Source: JBMNGG01 sp050949705
GTDB lineage: Bacteria; Bacillota; Thermosediminibacteria; Thermosediminibacterales; Tepidanaerobacteraceae
DNA: 64,000 nt
NCBI GenBank assembly: GCA_050949705.1
Contig: JBMNGG010000003.1
Span: forward strand, 348,780-412,779
Direction of reading: 5' to 3'
This document shows positions 27,043 through 37,256 of this stretch, piece after piece. The notes beneath the pieces are model-generated. The model saw only the letters and a list, made by a program, of their open reading frames with translations. It had not been told where the DNA came from and did no database searches. A program made the position numbers and the translations under genes. Positions within the stretch are counted from its first letter, which is position 1. The number at the start of each line of letters is the position of its first letter.

Positions 27043-28272
27043 ATTAAAACTAATAAAGATGCTACAATAAAAACTATACGACCTGGAGACTACATACCAC
27101 TAGGTCAGTTAATAATTCTCGGAATACAGCACACTTTTACTATGTTCGGAGCTACTGTGCTTGTGCCTCTTTTGACTGGCTTAAATGTAAGTGTAGCGTT
27201 ATTTACTGCTGGAATAGGGACTATCTGGTTTCATTTTATAACAAACTGGAAAGTTCCTATATTTTTGGGTTCATCCTTTGCTTTCATAGCTCCTATAGAG
27301 TTGGTGGTGAGGGAGATGGGAATACCGGCTGCTCAAGGTGGAATAATCGTAGCAGGGTTACTTTACTGTGTAATGGCAGTATTGGTTTCTTTATTAGGTA
27401 GAGAGTTTATGGAATCACTTTTACCTCCCGTAATTACCGGTCCTATAATAATGGTTATAGGGTTGAATTTAGCACCAACAGCTATAAGCAGTGCTAGCCA
27501 AAACTGGGGTATAGCTCTGATTGTTTTATTAGTGGTTGCTTATGTTAATTTGTATGTAAAAGGTTTTATGAAGTTGCTTCCTGTTGTTTCGGGAATAGTA
27601 GTTGGCTATATAATTTCACTTTTTGCAGGAATCGTAGACTTTACCCCTATTTACGAAGCTTCATGGTTTGCAATTCCTGATTTTTCTTGGCCTGTATTTG
27701 ATTTAACAGCAATTGGTTTAATAGCTCCGGTGGCGATAGCCTCAATGGTAGAACATGTAGGGGATGTATTAGCCGTTGGGGCTACTGTCGAGCAGGATTT
27801 CGTGAAAGATCCGGGTTTTCCTAGAACACTAATAGGTGATGGTATAGGTACAACTCTTGCGGGAATTTTCGGTGGACCTGCAAATACAACTTATTCGGAA
27901 AATACAGGTGTTTTAGCATTGACTAGGGTCTGGGAACCAAAAGTTATGAGAGTTGCTGCTGTAATGGCAATCGGACTTTCTTTTGTGCAAAAACTAGGTG
28001 CTATCATAAGGACGATTCCCGATCCGGTAATTGGTGGGATTTCCATAGTGCTGTTTGGAATGATTGCCAGTGTAGGAGTTAGAACCGTAGTAGAAAACCA
28101 GGTTGATTTTACAAAGCCCAGAAATCTTTTCATATCAAGTATCATTCTTGTTGTTGGTATTGGTGGAGCGATTATTAACCTATGGGGCGGTGTGCAAATC
28201 GGAGGTATGGGTTTAGCAGCAATATTAGGAATTATATTAAACCAAATATTACCTAAGGAAAGTAAGAATTAA
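27043..28272 (+). CDS. uraA: Uracil permease, NCS2 family, with apparent ATT start
   Basis: The protein has the UraA/NCS2 features: QHTFTMFGATVLVP in the first helix, the SENTGV motif (NTTYSENTGVLALT), multiple transmembrane segments and GEx-like GDGIGT. The first in-frame ATG (27142) lies inside helix 1 and would remove the usual IRPGDYIPLGQLIILGIQH start. Between the upstream in-frame stop (27016-27018) and 27142 there is no ATG, GTG or TTG. AAAAGGTGGG at 27027-27036 is ideally spaced to ATT at 27043, giving 409 residues. A base-call error is the alternative. It acts with Upp in uracil salvage. Confidence 0.85.
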   Translation: MKTNKDATIKTIRPGDYIPLGQLIILGIQHTFTMFGATVLVPLLTGLNVSVALFTAGIGTIWFHFITNWKVPIFLGSSFAFIAPIELVVREMGIPAAQGGIIVAGLLYCVMAVLVSLLGREFMESLLPPVITGPIIMVIGLNLAPTAISSASQNWGIALIVLLVVAYVNLYVKGFMKLLPVVSGIVVGYIISLFAGIVDFTPIYEASWFAIPDFSWPVFDLTAIGLIAPVAIASMVEHVGDVLAVGATVEQDFVKDPGFPRTLIGDGIGTTLAGIFGGPANTTYSENTGVLALTRVWEPKVMRVAAVMAIGLSFVQKLGAIIRTIPDPVIGGISIVLFGMIASVGVRTVVENQVDFTKPRNLFISSIILVVGIGGAIINLWGGVQIGGMGLAAILGIILNQILPKESKN

Positions 28273-28276
28273 TCCA

Positions 28277-28306
28277 AAGAGGGACCGGAGGGTTCCTCTT
28301 TTTTAT
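28277..28306 (+). terminator. Terminator after uraA
   Basis: AGAGGGACC and GGTTCCTCT pair around a short loop, followed by TTTTTTATT. Confidence 0.8.
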
Positions 28307-28493
28307 TCTGATTAAGTTAACCTCTGGGGCTGTTTAACTTATTATTTTTTACAGAAACAGACATGTGATTCCATATTATGTAAAAAATAATAAAGGAATC
28401 CAATAGCTTATGTAGAATCTATATTACATAATTTATCTAGGAAAATAACCTATAATTATATATATTATTATAATGATACAGGCGGGGGCCATA

Positions 28494-29204
28494 ATGGAAA
28501 ATAATCAAAGCCTGAATGAAAGAGTAATAGGTATTAAAGATTGCCGCGAGGAAATCGATAAACTGATAAAGGAATACAAACCTTTTATTGCTTCAGTTGT
28601 GGAGAGCCATTTAGGTCATTATGCGGAATTTGGAGTAGATGATGAGCTAAGTATAGCTCTTATTGCATTTAATGAGGCTATTAAAAAATATGACATGAAT
28701 AAAGGTAACTTTCTTTCCTTTGCACGGATTGTTATCAAGAATCGGCTTATAGATTATTATCGAAAAGAAAGTCGAAGTAGAAGTAAAATAGTTTATACAA
28801 AAACTATGATAGAAAAAGATCAAGAGGAACCTTTAGACCCTTACGTAGATGAAGCGATTAAAGAATATACGGAAAAGGAAATAAGTGAATACAGAAGATT
28901 AGAACTACAAGAAATAAAAAAACAGCTTGATTTATGGGGAATAACCTTTTCTGATGTCGCAAAAAGTTCTCCAAAACAAGAAGGAACTAGAAAGACTTAT
29001 CTTAGAGCAATAAACTATATCTTGACAACACCGGATATATTGAAAATAATCAAGGAAAAAAGGTATTTACCTGTTGAAAAAATAATTACAGCACTAAAAA
29101 TACCCCGCAAGAGAATCGAGCGTGGGCGAAATTATATAGTAGCAGCGGTACTAATATTATCAGGTGATTACCAATTCATAAATGAATACATCCAGTGGAG
29201 GTGA
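28494..29204 (+). CDS. sigI: RNA polymerase sigma factor SigI
   Basis: The ATG at 28494 follows GGCGGGGGCC; an in-frame start at 28473 has no site. The 236-residue protein has a sigma-70 region 2 (DDELSIALIAFNEAIKKYDMNKGNFLSFARIVIKNRLIDYYRKESR) and a distinctive SigI C-terminal domain with VEKIITALKIPRKRIERGRNYIVAA. The RsgI-type anti-sigma gene follows after four bases, as is standard. In Bacillus SigI responds to heat; in cellulolytic Clostridia it responds to polysaccharides through RsgI. The -10/-35 elements typical of SigI autoregulation were not recognised upstream. Confidence 0.92.
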   Translation: MENNQSLNERVIGIKDCREEIDKLIKEYKPFIASVVESHLGHYAEFGVDDELSIALIAFNEAIKKYDMNKGNFLSFARIVIKNRLIDYYRKESRSRSKIVYTKTMIEKDQEEPLDPYVDEAIKEYTEKEISEYRRLELQEIKKQLDLWGITFSDVAKSSPKQEGTRKTYLRAINYILTTPDILKIIKEKRYLPVEKIITALKIPRKRIERGRNYIVAAVLILSGDYQFINEYIQWR

Positions 29205-29208
29205 TTTA

Positions 29209-30409
29209 ATGAAAGCCATAATAGTGGATTTTGACGGCAACTATTTGATAGTTGCTACGAAAGAGAGGCGAGTTTAAGAGAATATATAACAACTATCCTG
29301 GATGCCAAGTGGGTGATGAAATAGAAGTACATCGCAGGAAACCATTCTCTTTTAATAGTATTAATAGTTGGGTTTATAGCAAAAAAATTATGGTTGGAGT
29401 TGCATGCCTTTTAATAATGATCACTGCAAGTTATAGTGTTGTGGGCTATGCGAGACCAGTCACTTTTGTGACTATGGATATAAATCCAAGTGTGGAGCTT
29501 TTACTTAATAAATATGACTATGTTTTAAAAGCTCGTGGGCTAAATGAAAATGGAAAAATTATTATTGGAGATGGTCGAGCTCTTCGGAATCTGACATTGA
29601 AGAATGCGTTAAATATGCTCATATCTCGTGCAAAGGATTTTCAGTATCTTAATAAAGAGCAGAACACAGTTATGATAACAGTGTCTAATATAAATGATCA
29701 TGTTTCACAAATTGAAGAGCAAATAAAGGAAATAGTTACTGAAGAAATTAATAGTGAGACACAGTCAAGCCAAGATATCAACACTAATGTTATACGAGAA
29801 AGTAATGAAACTAAAATAGAAAATGACCATAGTTTGAATGTGATTGTCGAGAATACAACTATCAAAAAGCATCAAGAAGCAAAGCAGATGAATATTTCCC
29901 AAGGAAGATTGGTGCTTTATGAAAAGCTGAAGGAAATTAACCCCGAAGCGACATTAAATCATATAAAAGAAGCTTCTGTTGCTCAAATATTGCATGAAAT
30001 AATGGAAGAAAAACTTGTGAATTACGAGGATATAGATAAAAAAGAAGGCAATGATAAAAGACAGTCATTACAGGATGTAAAAGTTTTTGAAAAAGGCACA
30101 AAAGATGAATTAGTAAACTTAGAAAAAGAAACAAAAAAATACTTTAAGTCGATAGAAAAAGATATAGGGAAACAAGATAAAGAAGTCAAAGAGATACTTA
30201 AAGATATTGAAAAGGGTCTAAAAGAAGAGTTTAAACAAAAAAGGGAAAGTCTTAAAAAACGAGAGAATATTTTAAAACAGCAGCAAAAAGTTACTGAGAA
30301 AAAACTAAAAGAGCAACAGAAAGATATAAAGAAAAAGCAAGAAGAACAAAAGAAAGAAAAACAAAAAACGACCCAGTCTAAAACTAGAAAAAGAATAATT
30401 AAAAAATAA
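29209..30409 (+). CDS. rsgI: RsgI-type anti-sigma-I factor, frameshifted near the N-terminus
   Basis: ATG 29209 behind GGAGGTG gives MKAIIVDFDGNYLIVATKER, the start of an RsgI N-terminal domain, but the frame stops at 29275. The domain resumes one frame over (GEFKRIYNNYPGCQVGDEIEV) and runs to 30409. One extra base near 29262-29270, or a programmed +1 shift, would join them into about 400 residues. A single transmembrane helix (KIMVGVACLLIMITASYSVVGYA) is followed by the extracytoplasmic FVTMDINPSVELLLNKYDYV block. The tail from roughly residue 300 is a Lys/Glu/Gln-rich coiled coil instead of a carbohydrate-binding module. It should hold SigI at the membrane. Confidence 0.8.
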
Positions 30410-30442
30410 CTACAAATAAAATCCCAAAAATATCAATTGACA

Positions 30443-30483
30443 AATCTCTAACAAGTTTTGTAGTTAGAGATTGATTTTTTTTT
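30443..30483 (+). terminator. Terminator after sigI-rsgI
   Basis: A perfect 10-base stem (AATCTCTAAC / GTTAGAGATT) with a 10-base loop is followed by a long T run. The remaining 280 bases to the V-ATPase operon are AT-rich and must contain its promoter; no clear -10/-35 pair was identified. Confidence 0.9.
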
Positions 30484-30761
30484 GTCATTGTTATATAATT
30501 ACAAACATGGATTACTATAAGGATTTTGGCATAATGTCTTGTTTTACAAAGATGCTTAAATGATGCATTATCAAAAGTTAAGGGTATTAATGTCGAGTTT
30601 AATCTGTATCAGCGTTTTTTCGAGTTAATATTTTTAGTTATCAAAAAATATTTACAAGAATTTTTAGCATTACCGAAGTTTACCGGTTAAATTCAAATGA
30701 ATTTAAGAATAATAATAAAAGGAGAAATTAGTTTGTTTTTTCTTTTTTATGGAGGTGGTAG

Positions 30762-31088
30762 GTGTTGAAAGAAGCTTTAGAGGATGTAAAAGCAGCTGAG
30801 CGCGAAGCTAGAACTATACTGGAGGAAGCCGAAAAAGAGGCAAAGTTAATCATTTCACAAAGCAAAAGTGAAGGAGAAAAAATCATTCTAGATGCTAAAA
30901 AGCGGGGTGAAGATAAAAGTAAAGAACTCATCTTGGAAGCTGAGAATGAAGCCAAACAAGCAATTGAGGATTTAAAGAAAGAATATGAAGATGAAGTTAA
31001 ACATTTAAAACAGGTCTCTACCTCTAAGATAGAAACAGCTGTAAACTTGATTGTGGAGAGGATAGTGAAGGCCCATGGCAATAGTTAA
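30762..31088 (+). CDS. ntpF: V-type ATPase peripheral-stalk coiled-coil subunit (G/H-like)
   Basis: This 108-residue, almost entirely helical protein is rich in Ala, Glu and Lys with heptad character (EREARTILEEAEKEAKLIISQSK), as expected of the stalk subunit that pairs with subunit E. It is the first gene of the operon; the order matches E. hirae ntpF-I-K-E-C-G-A-B-D, so that naming is used (AhaH or G/H elsewhere). GGAGGTGG precedes overlapping starts GTG 30762 and TTG 30765; TTG has the better spacing. It overlaps ntpI by 14 bases. Confidence 0.85.
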   Translation: MLKEALEDVKAAEREARTILEEAEKEAKLIISQSKSEGEKIILDAKKRGEDKSKELILEAENEAKQAIEDLKKEYEDEVKHLKQVSTSKIETAVNLIVERIVKAHGNS

Positions 31089-33012
31089 AATGAAAAAAAT
31101 GCACCTCTTGGGTCTGAAAAATGAACAAAGAGATATTCTAAGTGTTTTGCAAAAAACTGGCGTAGTCGAAGTGATTAATATAGTAGAAGATGTTGATGGG
31201 TGCGATACAGGGGTGCAGGAGAGAGATATACACCGTGAGCTTATAAAGGAATTATCCGATCTGGAAAATAAGCTTAATGATTTAAAATTTAGTATTGACT
31301 TTTTAAAGCCATATACTAAATCAACAAATCCCCTTTTACACGGTAAACCAAGTGTAAAAAAAGATGAATTATCAAAAGTTCTTTCTCGTGAAAAAGAAAT
31401 ATTAGAGGTTTCAAAAGCCGTTTTTAGTTTAGACCAAAGGTTTTCTCAACTAAAAGTTGAAGAATCAAGATTAAATAATCAAATAGAAATGATGTCACCA
31501 TGGCGTTCATTGGATATTCCTTTAGAACAATTGGGTGAAACACAAAAAACAATTTTTGTTACTGCTATAATTACGAGAAAAGCTATGGCTGAATTAAAGG
31601 CAAAGCTTGAAACAGATCGGTTTTTAGCTGAAATCAAGCTACTTGGTGATAGCAAAGATGAAATTTATACAATTATTATTTTTCATAAAAACCATAAAGA
31701 TGAAATGCAAAATTTATTTAAGGAATTCTCAGTAAATATTCAGGATTTTGCCGATGAAAGGGGTACACCAAACCAGATTATCGAAGAGAGTCTTGATAAA
31801 CTCTCTGGTATAGAAAAAGAGCGTGAAATAATACAAAAGAAATCTAAAGACATGTCTAGTCAAATAATGGATTTAGAAATACTCTTTGACTATTATTCAG
31901 TAAAAAGAGATAGACAAAATACTATGCTGATGGTTTCCGATACGGACAAGACCTTTTCGATGGAAGCTTGGCTACCTGAGGAATATGTAGAACATGTAAG
32001 AGACAAGTTGCTAAAATTAACTGAATTGGTTTATTTAGAATTTAGAGACCCAGCTGAAAATGAAGACATACCTGTGCTCTTAACTAATAGTAAACTAGTT
32101 GAGCCCTTTGAAGTAATAACTGAGCTATATAGTCTGCCTGATCCAAGAGGTATTGATCCCAATTTATACATGGCACCATTTTATTTTGTGTTTTTTGGTA
32201 TGATGCTCAGTGATGCAGGATATGGTATTATTCTGAGTTTGCTCACTGGATTTGCCCTATATAAGTTTAAATTAGAGGGTACAGGTAAGAAGTTTGCCTT
32301 TATGCTTTTCTTGTGCGGTATTTCCACTATCGTATGGGGAGCTATTTTTGGTGGTTGGTTCGGTGATCTTATACTAATAAAGCCTCTTTGGTTGAACCCA
32401 CTAGATAATCCCATGGCTGTTCTAATTTTGGCATTTATCATGGGTGTTATTCAGATATATACGGGCATTATATTAGATGCCTATAAAAATATACGGGCTG
32501 GGCGCACAGCTGATGCATTGATGGACCAAGGTCTTTGGTTAGTGCTATTAACAGGGCTCTTGATGTTTGTTCAGCCAAGACTGGGGCAAGTTGCAAAATA
32601 CATGTCACTATTTGGGGCAATTGGCTTAGTGCTTACACAAGGTCGGTCCCAGAAAAGTATTATTAAGAAATTTACATCTGGGATTTTGAGTTTGTATGAT
32701 ATTACTGGATACCTCAGTGATGTTTTGTCATATTCACGTTTGCTGGCTCTAGGGCTTACTACAGGAGTAATTGCTACAGTTATTAATACTATGGCAAAAA
32801 CAGTTGCAGGCAATATTATCGGCTATATAGTTATGATATTAATAATATTTGGAGGTCACATCTTCAATTTGGCAATAAATGTTCTTGGAGCTTATGTTCA
32901 TAGTAGTCGTCTGCAGTATATAGAATTCTTCAGCAAATTTTATGAAAGTGGTGGCAAGGCTTTTACCCCATTAAAAGTAAAAACAACTTATGTCGAATTA
33001 AAAGACATATAA
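31075..33012 (+). CDS. ntpI: V-type ATPase subunit I (membrane a-subunit)
   Basis: This 645-residue subunit has a cytoplasmic N-terminal half with coiled coils (about 1-340) linking to the stalks, then seven or eight transmembrane helices. FGMMLSDAGYGIILSLLTGF and DVLSYSRLLALGLTTGVIATVIN, the latter with the essential Arg that faces the c-ring, are family-conserved. It forms the ion half-channels. The gene overlaps the previous one, so translation is coupled. Confidence 0.95.
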   Translation: MAIVKMKKMHLLGLKNEQRDILSVLQKTGVVEVINIVEDVDGCDTGVQERDIHRELIKELSDLENKLNDLKFSIDFLKPYTKSTNPLLHGKPSVKKDELSKVLSREKEILEVSKAVFSLDQRFSQLKVEESRLNNQIEMMSPWRSLDIPLEQLGETQKTIFVTAIITRKAMAELKAKLETDRFLAEIKLLGDSKDEIYTIIIFHKNHKDEMQNLFKEFSVNIQDFADERGTPNQIIEESLDKLSGIEKEREIIQKKSKDMSSQIMDLEILFDYYSVKRDRQNTMLMVSDTDKTFSMEAWLPEEYVEHVRDKLLKLTELVYLEFRDPAENEDIPVLLTNSKLVEPFEVITELYSLPDPRGIDPNLYMAPFYFVFFGMMLSDAGYGIILSLLTGFALYKFKLEGTGKKFAFMLFLCGISTIVWGAIFGGWFGDLILIKPLWLNPLDNPMAVLILAFIMGVIQIYTGIILDAYKNIRAGRTADALMDQGLWLVLLTGLLMFVQPRLGQVAKYMSLFGAIGLVLTQGRSQKSIIKKFTSGILSLYDITGYLSDVLSYSRLLALGLTTGVIATVINTMAKTVAGNIIGYIVMILIIFGGHIFNLAINVLGAYVHSSRLQYIEFFSKFYESGGKAFTPLKVKTTYVELKDI

Positions 33013-33021
33013 AAAATATAA

Positions 33022-33540
<519 letters not shown>

Positions 33541-33553
33541 GGATGTGCTTACC

Positions 33554-34156
33554 ATGGAAGGTATTGCAAGGATAAAGGAAAAGATACTGGAGGAAGCCCG
33601 AGAAGAGAAACAAAAAATAATAGACAGTGCAAAAGTTCAAGCTCGGGATATTAAGGCAAAGCAAGAGCAAGAAGCCAAGCAAATACGCAAAGAAATTCTG
33701 GAAAGGGCTAAGAAAGAAGCTGATGAAAAAAAGCGGAGAATACTTTCTATGGCCCAATTGGAAAATAGAAAAGCTATATTACGAATAAAGCAGCAAATAA
33801 TCGATGAAGTATTTCTAAAAGCAAAGGCTAATTTCCAACAGATGCCAGATGAAGATTATAAAGATCTAATAGGTAAAATGCTTGTAAAAAGTGTAATAAA
33901 AGGTGATGAAGAAGTTATAATTTCTGAAAAAGACAGAAATAGAATATCCCAAGAATTTTTGGATACTATCAATGAGTATTTGCAAAGCCAAGGCCGTAAG
34001 GGCAATTTAAAAATAGGAAAAACTCCCGGACAGATGATAGGTGGTTTTATACTAAAGTCCGAAAAACTAGAAGTTAATAATACCTTTGATTCACTCATAA
34101 ATAGAGAAAGAGAAGAATTGGAAACGGAAATAGCCAAAATTCTATTCGAGGAGTGA
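33554..34156 (+). CDS. ntpE: V-type ATPase subunit E
   Basis: This 200-residue peripheral-stalk subunit starts at ATG 33554; the in-frame upstream starts read through the end of ntpK. The N-terminal two-thirds is an extended charged helix (KIIDSAKVQARDIKAKQEQEAKQIRKEI) and the C-terminal globular part contains GGFILKSEKLEVNNTFDSLI, the E-subunit signature. It pairs with the ntpF product to connect the catalytic head to subunit I. It lies 13 bases after ntpK. Confidence 0.93.
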   Translation: MEGIARIKEKILEEAREEKQKIIDSAKVQARDIKAKQEQEAKQIRKEILERAKKEADEKKRRILSMAQLENRKAILRIKQQIIDEVFLKAKANFQQMPDEDYKDLIGKMLVKSVIKGDEEVIISEKDRNRISQEFLDTINEYLQSQGRKGNLKIGKTPGQMIGGFILKSEKLEVNNTFDSLINREREELETEIAKILFEE

Positions 34157-34160
34157 TTTG

Positions 34161-35165
34161 ATGGCTAAAGACACTGATTTCCTATATGTTTCAGCTCGGA
34201 TAAAATTTTTAGAAACAAAACTCCTCGGAAGAACTGTAATTGAAAGGATCCTTGACGCTAATGGACCTGAAGAAGCACTTAAGGTCTTATGTGATACAGA
34301 ATATAACAATGATATAGCCGAGATGGATAATATATATGATTTTGAAAAGGTTCTTGAGAAAAGCATGGCCAGAACTATTAATACTCTTAAAGAGTCTTTT
34401 AAAAATCATGAGCTTATAAATTTTTTCACTGTTAAAAATGATTATCATAATCTAAAGGTAATAGTGAAAGAAAACATTATGGGCAGTGAATATAATGAAT
34501 ACTTTTCCAGGCTCGGTGAAGTATCCCCTAGTGAATTAAGAAAATATGTAGAAGGGGATCTAAGAGCTAAAGTTCCTGATAACCTTAAAAAGGTATATCA
34601 CAAAGCTATCGAAATGTATGATACAACAAAGGATCCCCAGCAAGTGGATTTGGTGCTGGATAAAGCCCTTTTCGAGGATATGGCTGAAATTGCTGAGAGG
34701 GCAAATGATAAATTTTTAAAGGAGTATTTGACTGCTCTTGTGGATTTAACCAATATAAAGACATTGGTGAGACTTAAAAAAATCAATGCAGATTTAAGAA
34801 CTCTCGATAGTGTCTTGCTTCCTGGCGGAAACTTGACACAGGAATTTTTTGAGGAGAATTTCGCTGGTAGTACACAGGATCTTATGGAAGCACTTAGTTC
34901 CTCACCATATTATGAAGTGGTAGAAGAAGGTCTTATGGAGTGGGAGGCAAGTGGTAGTCCTTCTGCTTTTGAAAAATTACTTGATAACTATTTGATTTCT
35001 TTGGCTAGAAGAGGTCTTTACAAACCATTTGGATCGGAAACGGTTATAGGTTATATGGCTGCTCGGGAAAATGAATTAAAAATCTTAAGGATTTTGTTAG
35101 TAGGAAAAATTAACAGTATACCTTCTGATATGATAAGGGAGCGATTAAGAGATGTCTATGTATAA
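34161..35165 (+). CDS. ntpC: V-type ATPase subunit C (d-like)
   Basis: This 334-residue subunit of the V-ATPase AC39/C family caps the c-ring and connects it to the central stalk. It begins at ATG 34161 four bases after the ntpE stop, behind GAGGAG. DFLYVSARIKFLETKLL and the C-terminal [31 protein letters not shown] are typical. It overlaps the next gene by 14 bases. Confidence 0.92.
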   Translation: MAKDTDFLYVSARIKFLETKLLGRTVIERILDANGPEEALKVLCDTEYNNDIAEMDNIYDFEKVLEKSMARTINTLKESFKNHELINFFTVKNDYHNLKVIVKENIMGSEYNEYFSRLGEVSPSELRKYVEGDLRAKVPDNLKKVYHKAIEMYDTTKDPQQVDLVLDKALFEDMAEIAERANDKFLKEYLTALVDLTNIKTLVRLKKINADLRTLDSVLLPGGNLTQEFFEENFAGSTQDLMEALSSSPYYEVVEEGLMEWEASGSPSAFEKLLDNYLISLARRGLYKPFGSETVIGYMAARENELKILRILLVGKINSIPSDMIRERLRDVYV

Positions 35166-35487
35166 AATAGCGGTTATTGGTGATAAAGATACTGTTCTTG
35201 CCTTTAAATCCTTAGGTGTTGATATATTTCCCGTGTTAGACCATAAAGAGGCAAGTTTTACAATAACCAAGCTTGCAAAAGAGAAGTATGCTGTTATATT
35301 TATTACGGAGCAGGTAGCCAAAGAGATTCCGGAGAAGATTGCCCAATTTAAAAACCAGATGCTCCCAGCTATAACCTTGATTCCCAGTAATCAGGGATCA
35401 CTTGGAATTGGAATAACAGAAGTTAAAAGATCTGTGGAAAAAGCCATTGGAGCAGATATCTTATTTGGAAGAGAGGGAAAGGAATGA
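35152..35487 (+). CDS. ntpG: V-type ATPase subunit F (NtpG)
   Basis: This 111-residue small central-stalk subunit has the [24 protein letters not shown] start and the [14 protein letters not shown] block of the family, ending with a hydrophobic-basic segment ([17 protein letters not shown]). It is usually called F in archaeal-type naming and G in Enterococcus. It overlaps ntpA by four bases, so translation is coupled. Confidence 0.92.
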   Translation: MSMYKIAVIGDKDTVLAFKSLGVDIFPVLDHKEASFTITKLAKEKYAVIFITEQVAKEIPEKIAQFKNQMLPAITLIPSNQGSLGIGITEVKRSVEKAIGADILFGREGKE

Positions 35488-37256
35488 GTAAAGGTGTTAT
35501 TGCAAAAGTTTCCGGTCCTCTCGTAGTGGCTACGGGATTACCCGAAGCCAAAATGTTCGACGTGGTCAGAGTCGGTAAGGAAGGTCTTATCGGTGAAGTC
35601 ATAGAGGTTCATGGAGAGAAACTATCTATACAGGTTTATGAAGAGACTTCAGGTTTGGGCCCGGGGGATCCGGTGATTTCTACGGGAGCTCCCCTTAGCG
35701 TTGAACTAGGACCGGGAATGATTGAGGGGATGTTTGACGGCATCCAGCGACCTCTTGATACTATCGAATCTGTTGCAGGAAGTTATATAACAAGAGGTAT
35801 TGATATCCCTGCTCTTAATAGAGAAAAGAAATGGGACTTCAAACCTACAGCAAAAAAAGGTCAAAAAGTTTCGGCAGGAGATTTCCTAGGGTTCGTACAA
35901 GAAACGGTAATAGTAGAACATCGGATTATGGTTCCGCCGGAAGTATCCGGAGAGGTTGTTGAAATATATGAAGGAGAATTTACTGTTACAGATACAATTG
36001 CAAAAATAAAAACTGAAAATGGCAGCATTGTTGATATCACAATGATGCAAAAGTGGCCGGTAAGAATGACACGACCATACAAAGAAAAGCTTCCACCGGA
36101 AGAACCTATGTCTACAGGGCAGCGTGTTATTGATACTTTCTTCCCCGTAGCTAAAGGTGGTTCCGCGTGTATTCCAGGGCCATTTGGAAGCGGTAAAACT
36201 GTGGTACAGCACCAGTTGGCAAAATGGGCAGATGCAGAAATAGTGGTCTACATTGGTTGTGGTGAACGTGGAAATGAGATGACGGATGTTCTCTTAGAGT
36301 TTCCAGAGCTTATTGATCCCAAAACTGGTGAATCTCTTATGAAGAGAACCGTTCTTATTGCAAATACATCTAATATGCCTGTTGCCGCACGTGAAGCCTC
36401 CATTTATACAGGTATAACCATTGCTGAGTATTTTAGAGATATGGGATATAGTGTGGCCTTGATGGCAGATTCCACTTCCCGTTGGGCTGAAGCCCTAAGG
36501 GAAATGTCAGGACGTCTTGAAGAAATGCCTGGTGATGAAGGTTATCCTGCATATTTATCTAGAAAGATTGCAGAGTTTTACGAAAGGGCAGGTAGAGTTA
36601 TTGCTATTGGCAGTGAGGATAGAGAAGGGGCTCTTACTGTAGTAGGTGCTGTTTCACCACCTGGTGGCGACCTTTCAGAGCCAGTAACCCAGGCAACACT
36701 TAGGGTTGTAAAAGTGTTCTGGGCCTTAGATGCTTCATTGGCTTATGCAAGGCATTTTCCTGCCATAAACTGGCTTACAAGTTATTCTCTATATTCTGAT
36801 ACAGTAGAAGAATTTATGAACAAAAATATATCAAGTGACTGGAAAGAACTGCGAGCAGAAGCTATGAGACTTCTACAGGAAGAATCCAGCTTGCAGGAAA
36901 TCGTAAGACTTGTTGGCATAGATGCTCTTTCCGTAAATGATAGGCTTATTCTGGAAGTGGCCCGTTCTATTAGGGAGGACTTCTTACACCAGAATGCATT
37001 TCATGAAGTAGATACCTATACATCACTTAACAAACAATATAGAATGCTAAAACTCATTCATATATTCTTTGAAGAAGCTAAAAAAGCGATAGACCATGGT
37101 GTTGTATTTTCTGAAATTGATAATTTGCCAGTTCGGGAACGAATTGCTAGGGTAAAATATTCTGATGAAAAAAATATTGCAATTTTTGACGAGATAGAAT
37201 CTGAGATTAAACAACAAATTGAAACGCTTATGGAAGGGGGGAAGCTGAATGATTAA
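35484..37256 (+). CDS. ntpA: V-type ATPase catalytic subunit A
   Basis: This 590-residue catalytic subunit has the P-loop [14 protein letters not shown], the long non-homologous insertion that separates A subunits from F-type beta chains (roughly residues 110-200), [27 protein letters not shown], and a C-terminal helical domain. It hydrolyses or makes ATP together with NtpB in an A3B3 head. The gene overlaps its neighbours on both sides (4 and 8 bases). Confidence 0.97.
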   Translation: MSKGVIAKVSGPLVVATGLPEAKMFDVVRVGKEGLIGEVIEVHGEKLSIQVYEETSGLGPGDPVISTGAPLSVELGPGMIEGMFDGIQRPLDTIESVAGSYITRGIDIPALNREKKWDFKPTAKKGQKVSAGDFLGFVQETVIVEHRIMVPPEVSGEVVEIYEGEFTVTDTIAKIKTENGSIVDITMMQKWPVRMTRPYKEKLPPEEPMSTGQRVIDTFFPVAKGGSACIPGPFGSGKTVVQHQLAKWADAEIVVYIGCGERGNEMTDVLLEFPELIDPKTGESLMKRTVLIANTSNMPVAAREASIYTGITIAEYFRDMGYSVALMADSTSRWAEALREMSGRLEEMPGDEGYPAYLSRKIAEFYERAGRVIAIGSEDREGALTVVGAVSPPGGDLSEPVTQATLRVVKVFWALDASLAYARHFPAINWLTSYSLYSDTVEEFMNKNISSDWKELRAEAMRLLQEESSLQEIVRLVGIDALSVNDRLILEVARSIREDFLHQNAFHEVDTYTSLNKQYRMLKLIHIFFEEAKKAIDHGVVFSEIDNLPVRERIARVKYSDEKNIAIFDEIESEIKQQIETLMEGGKLND

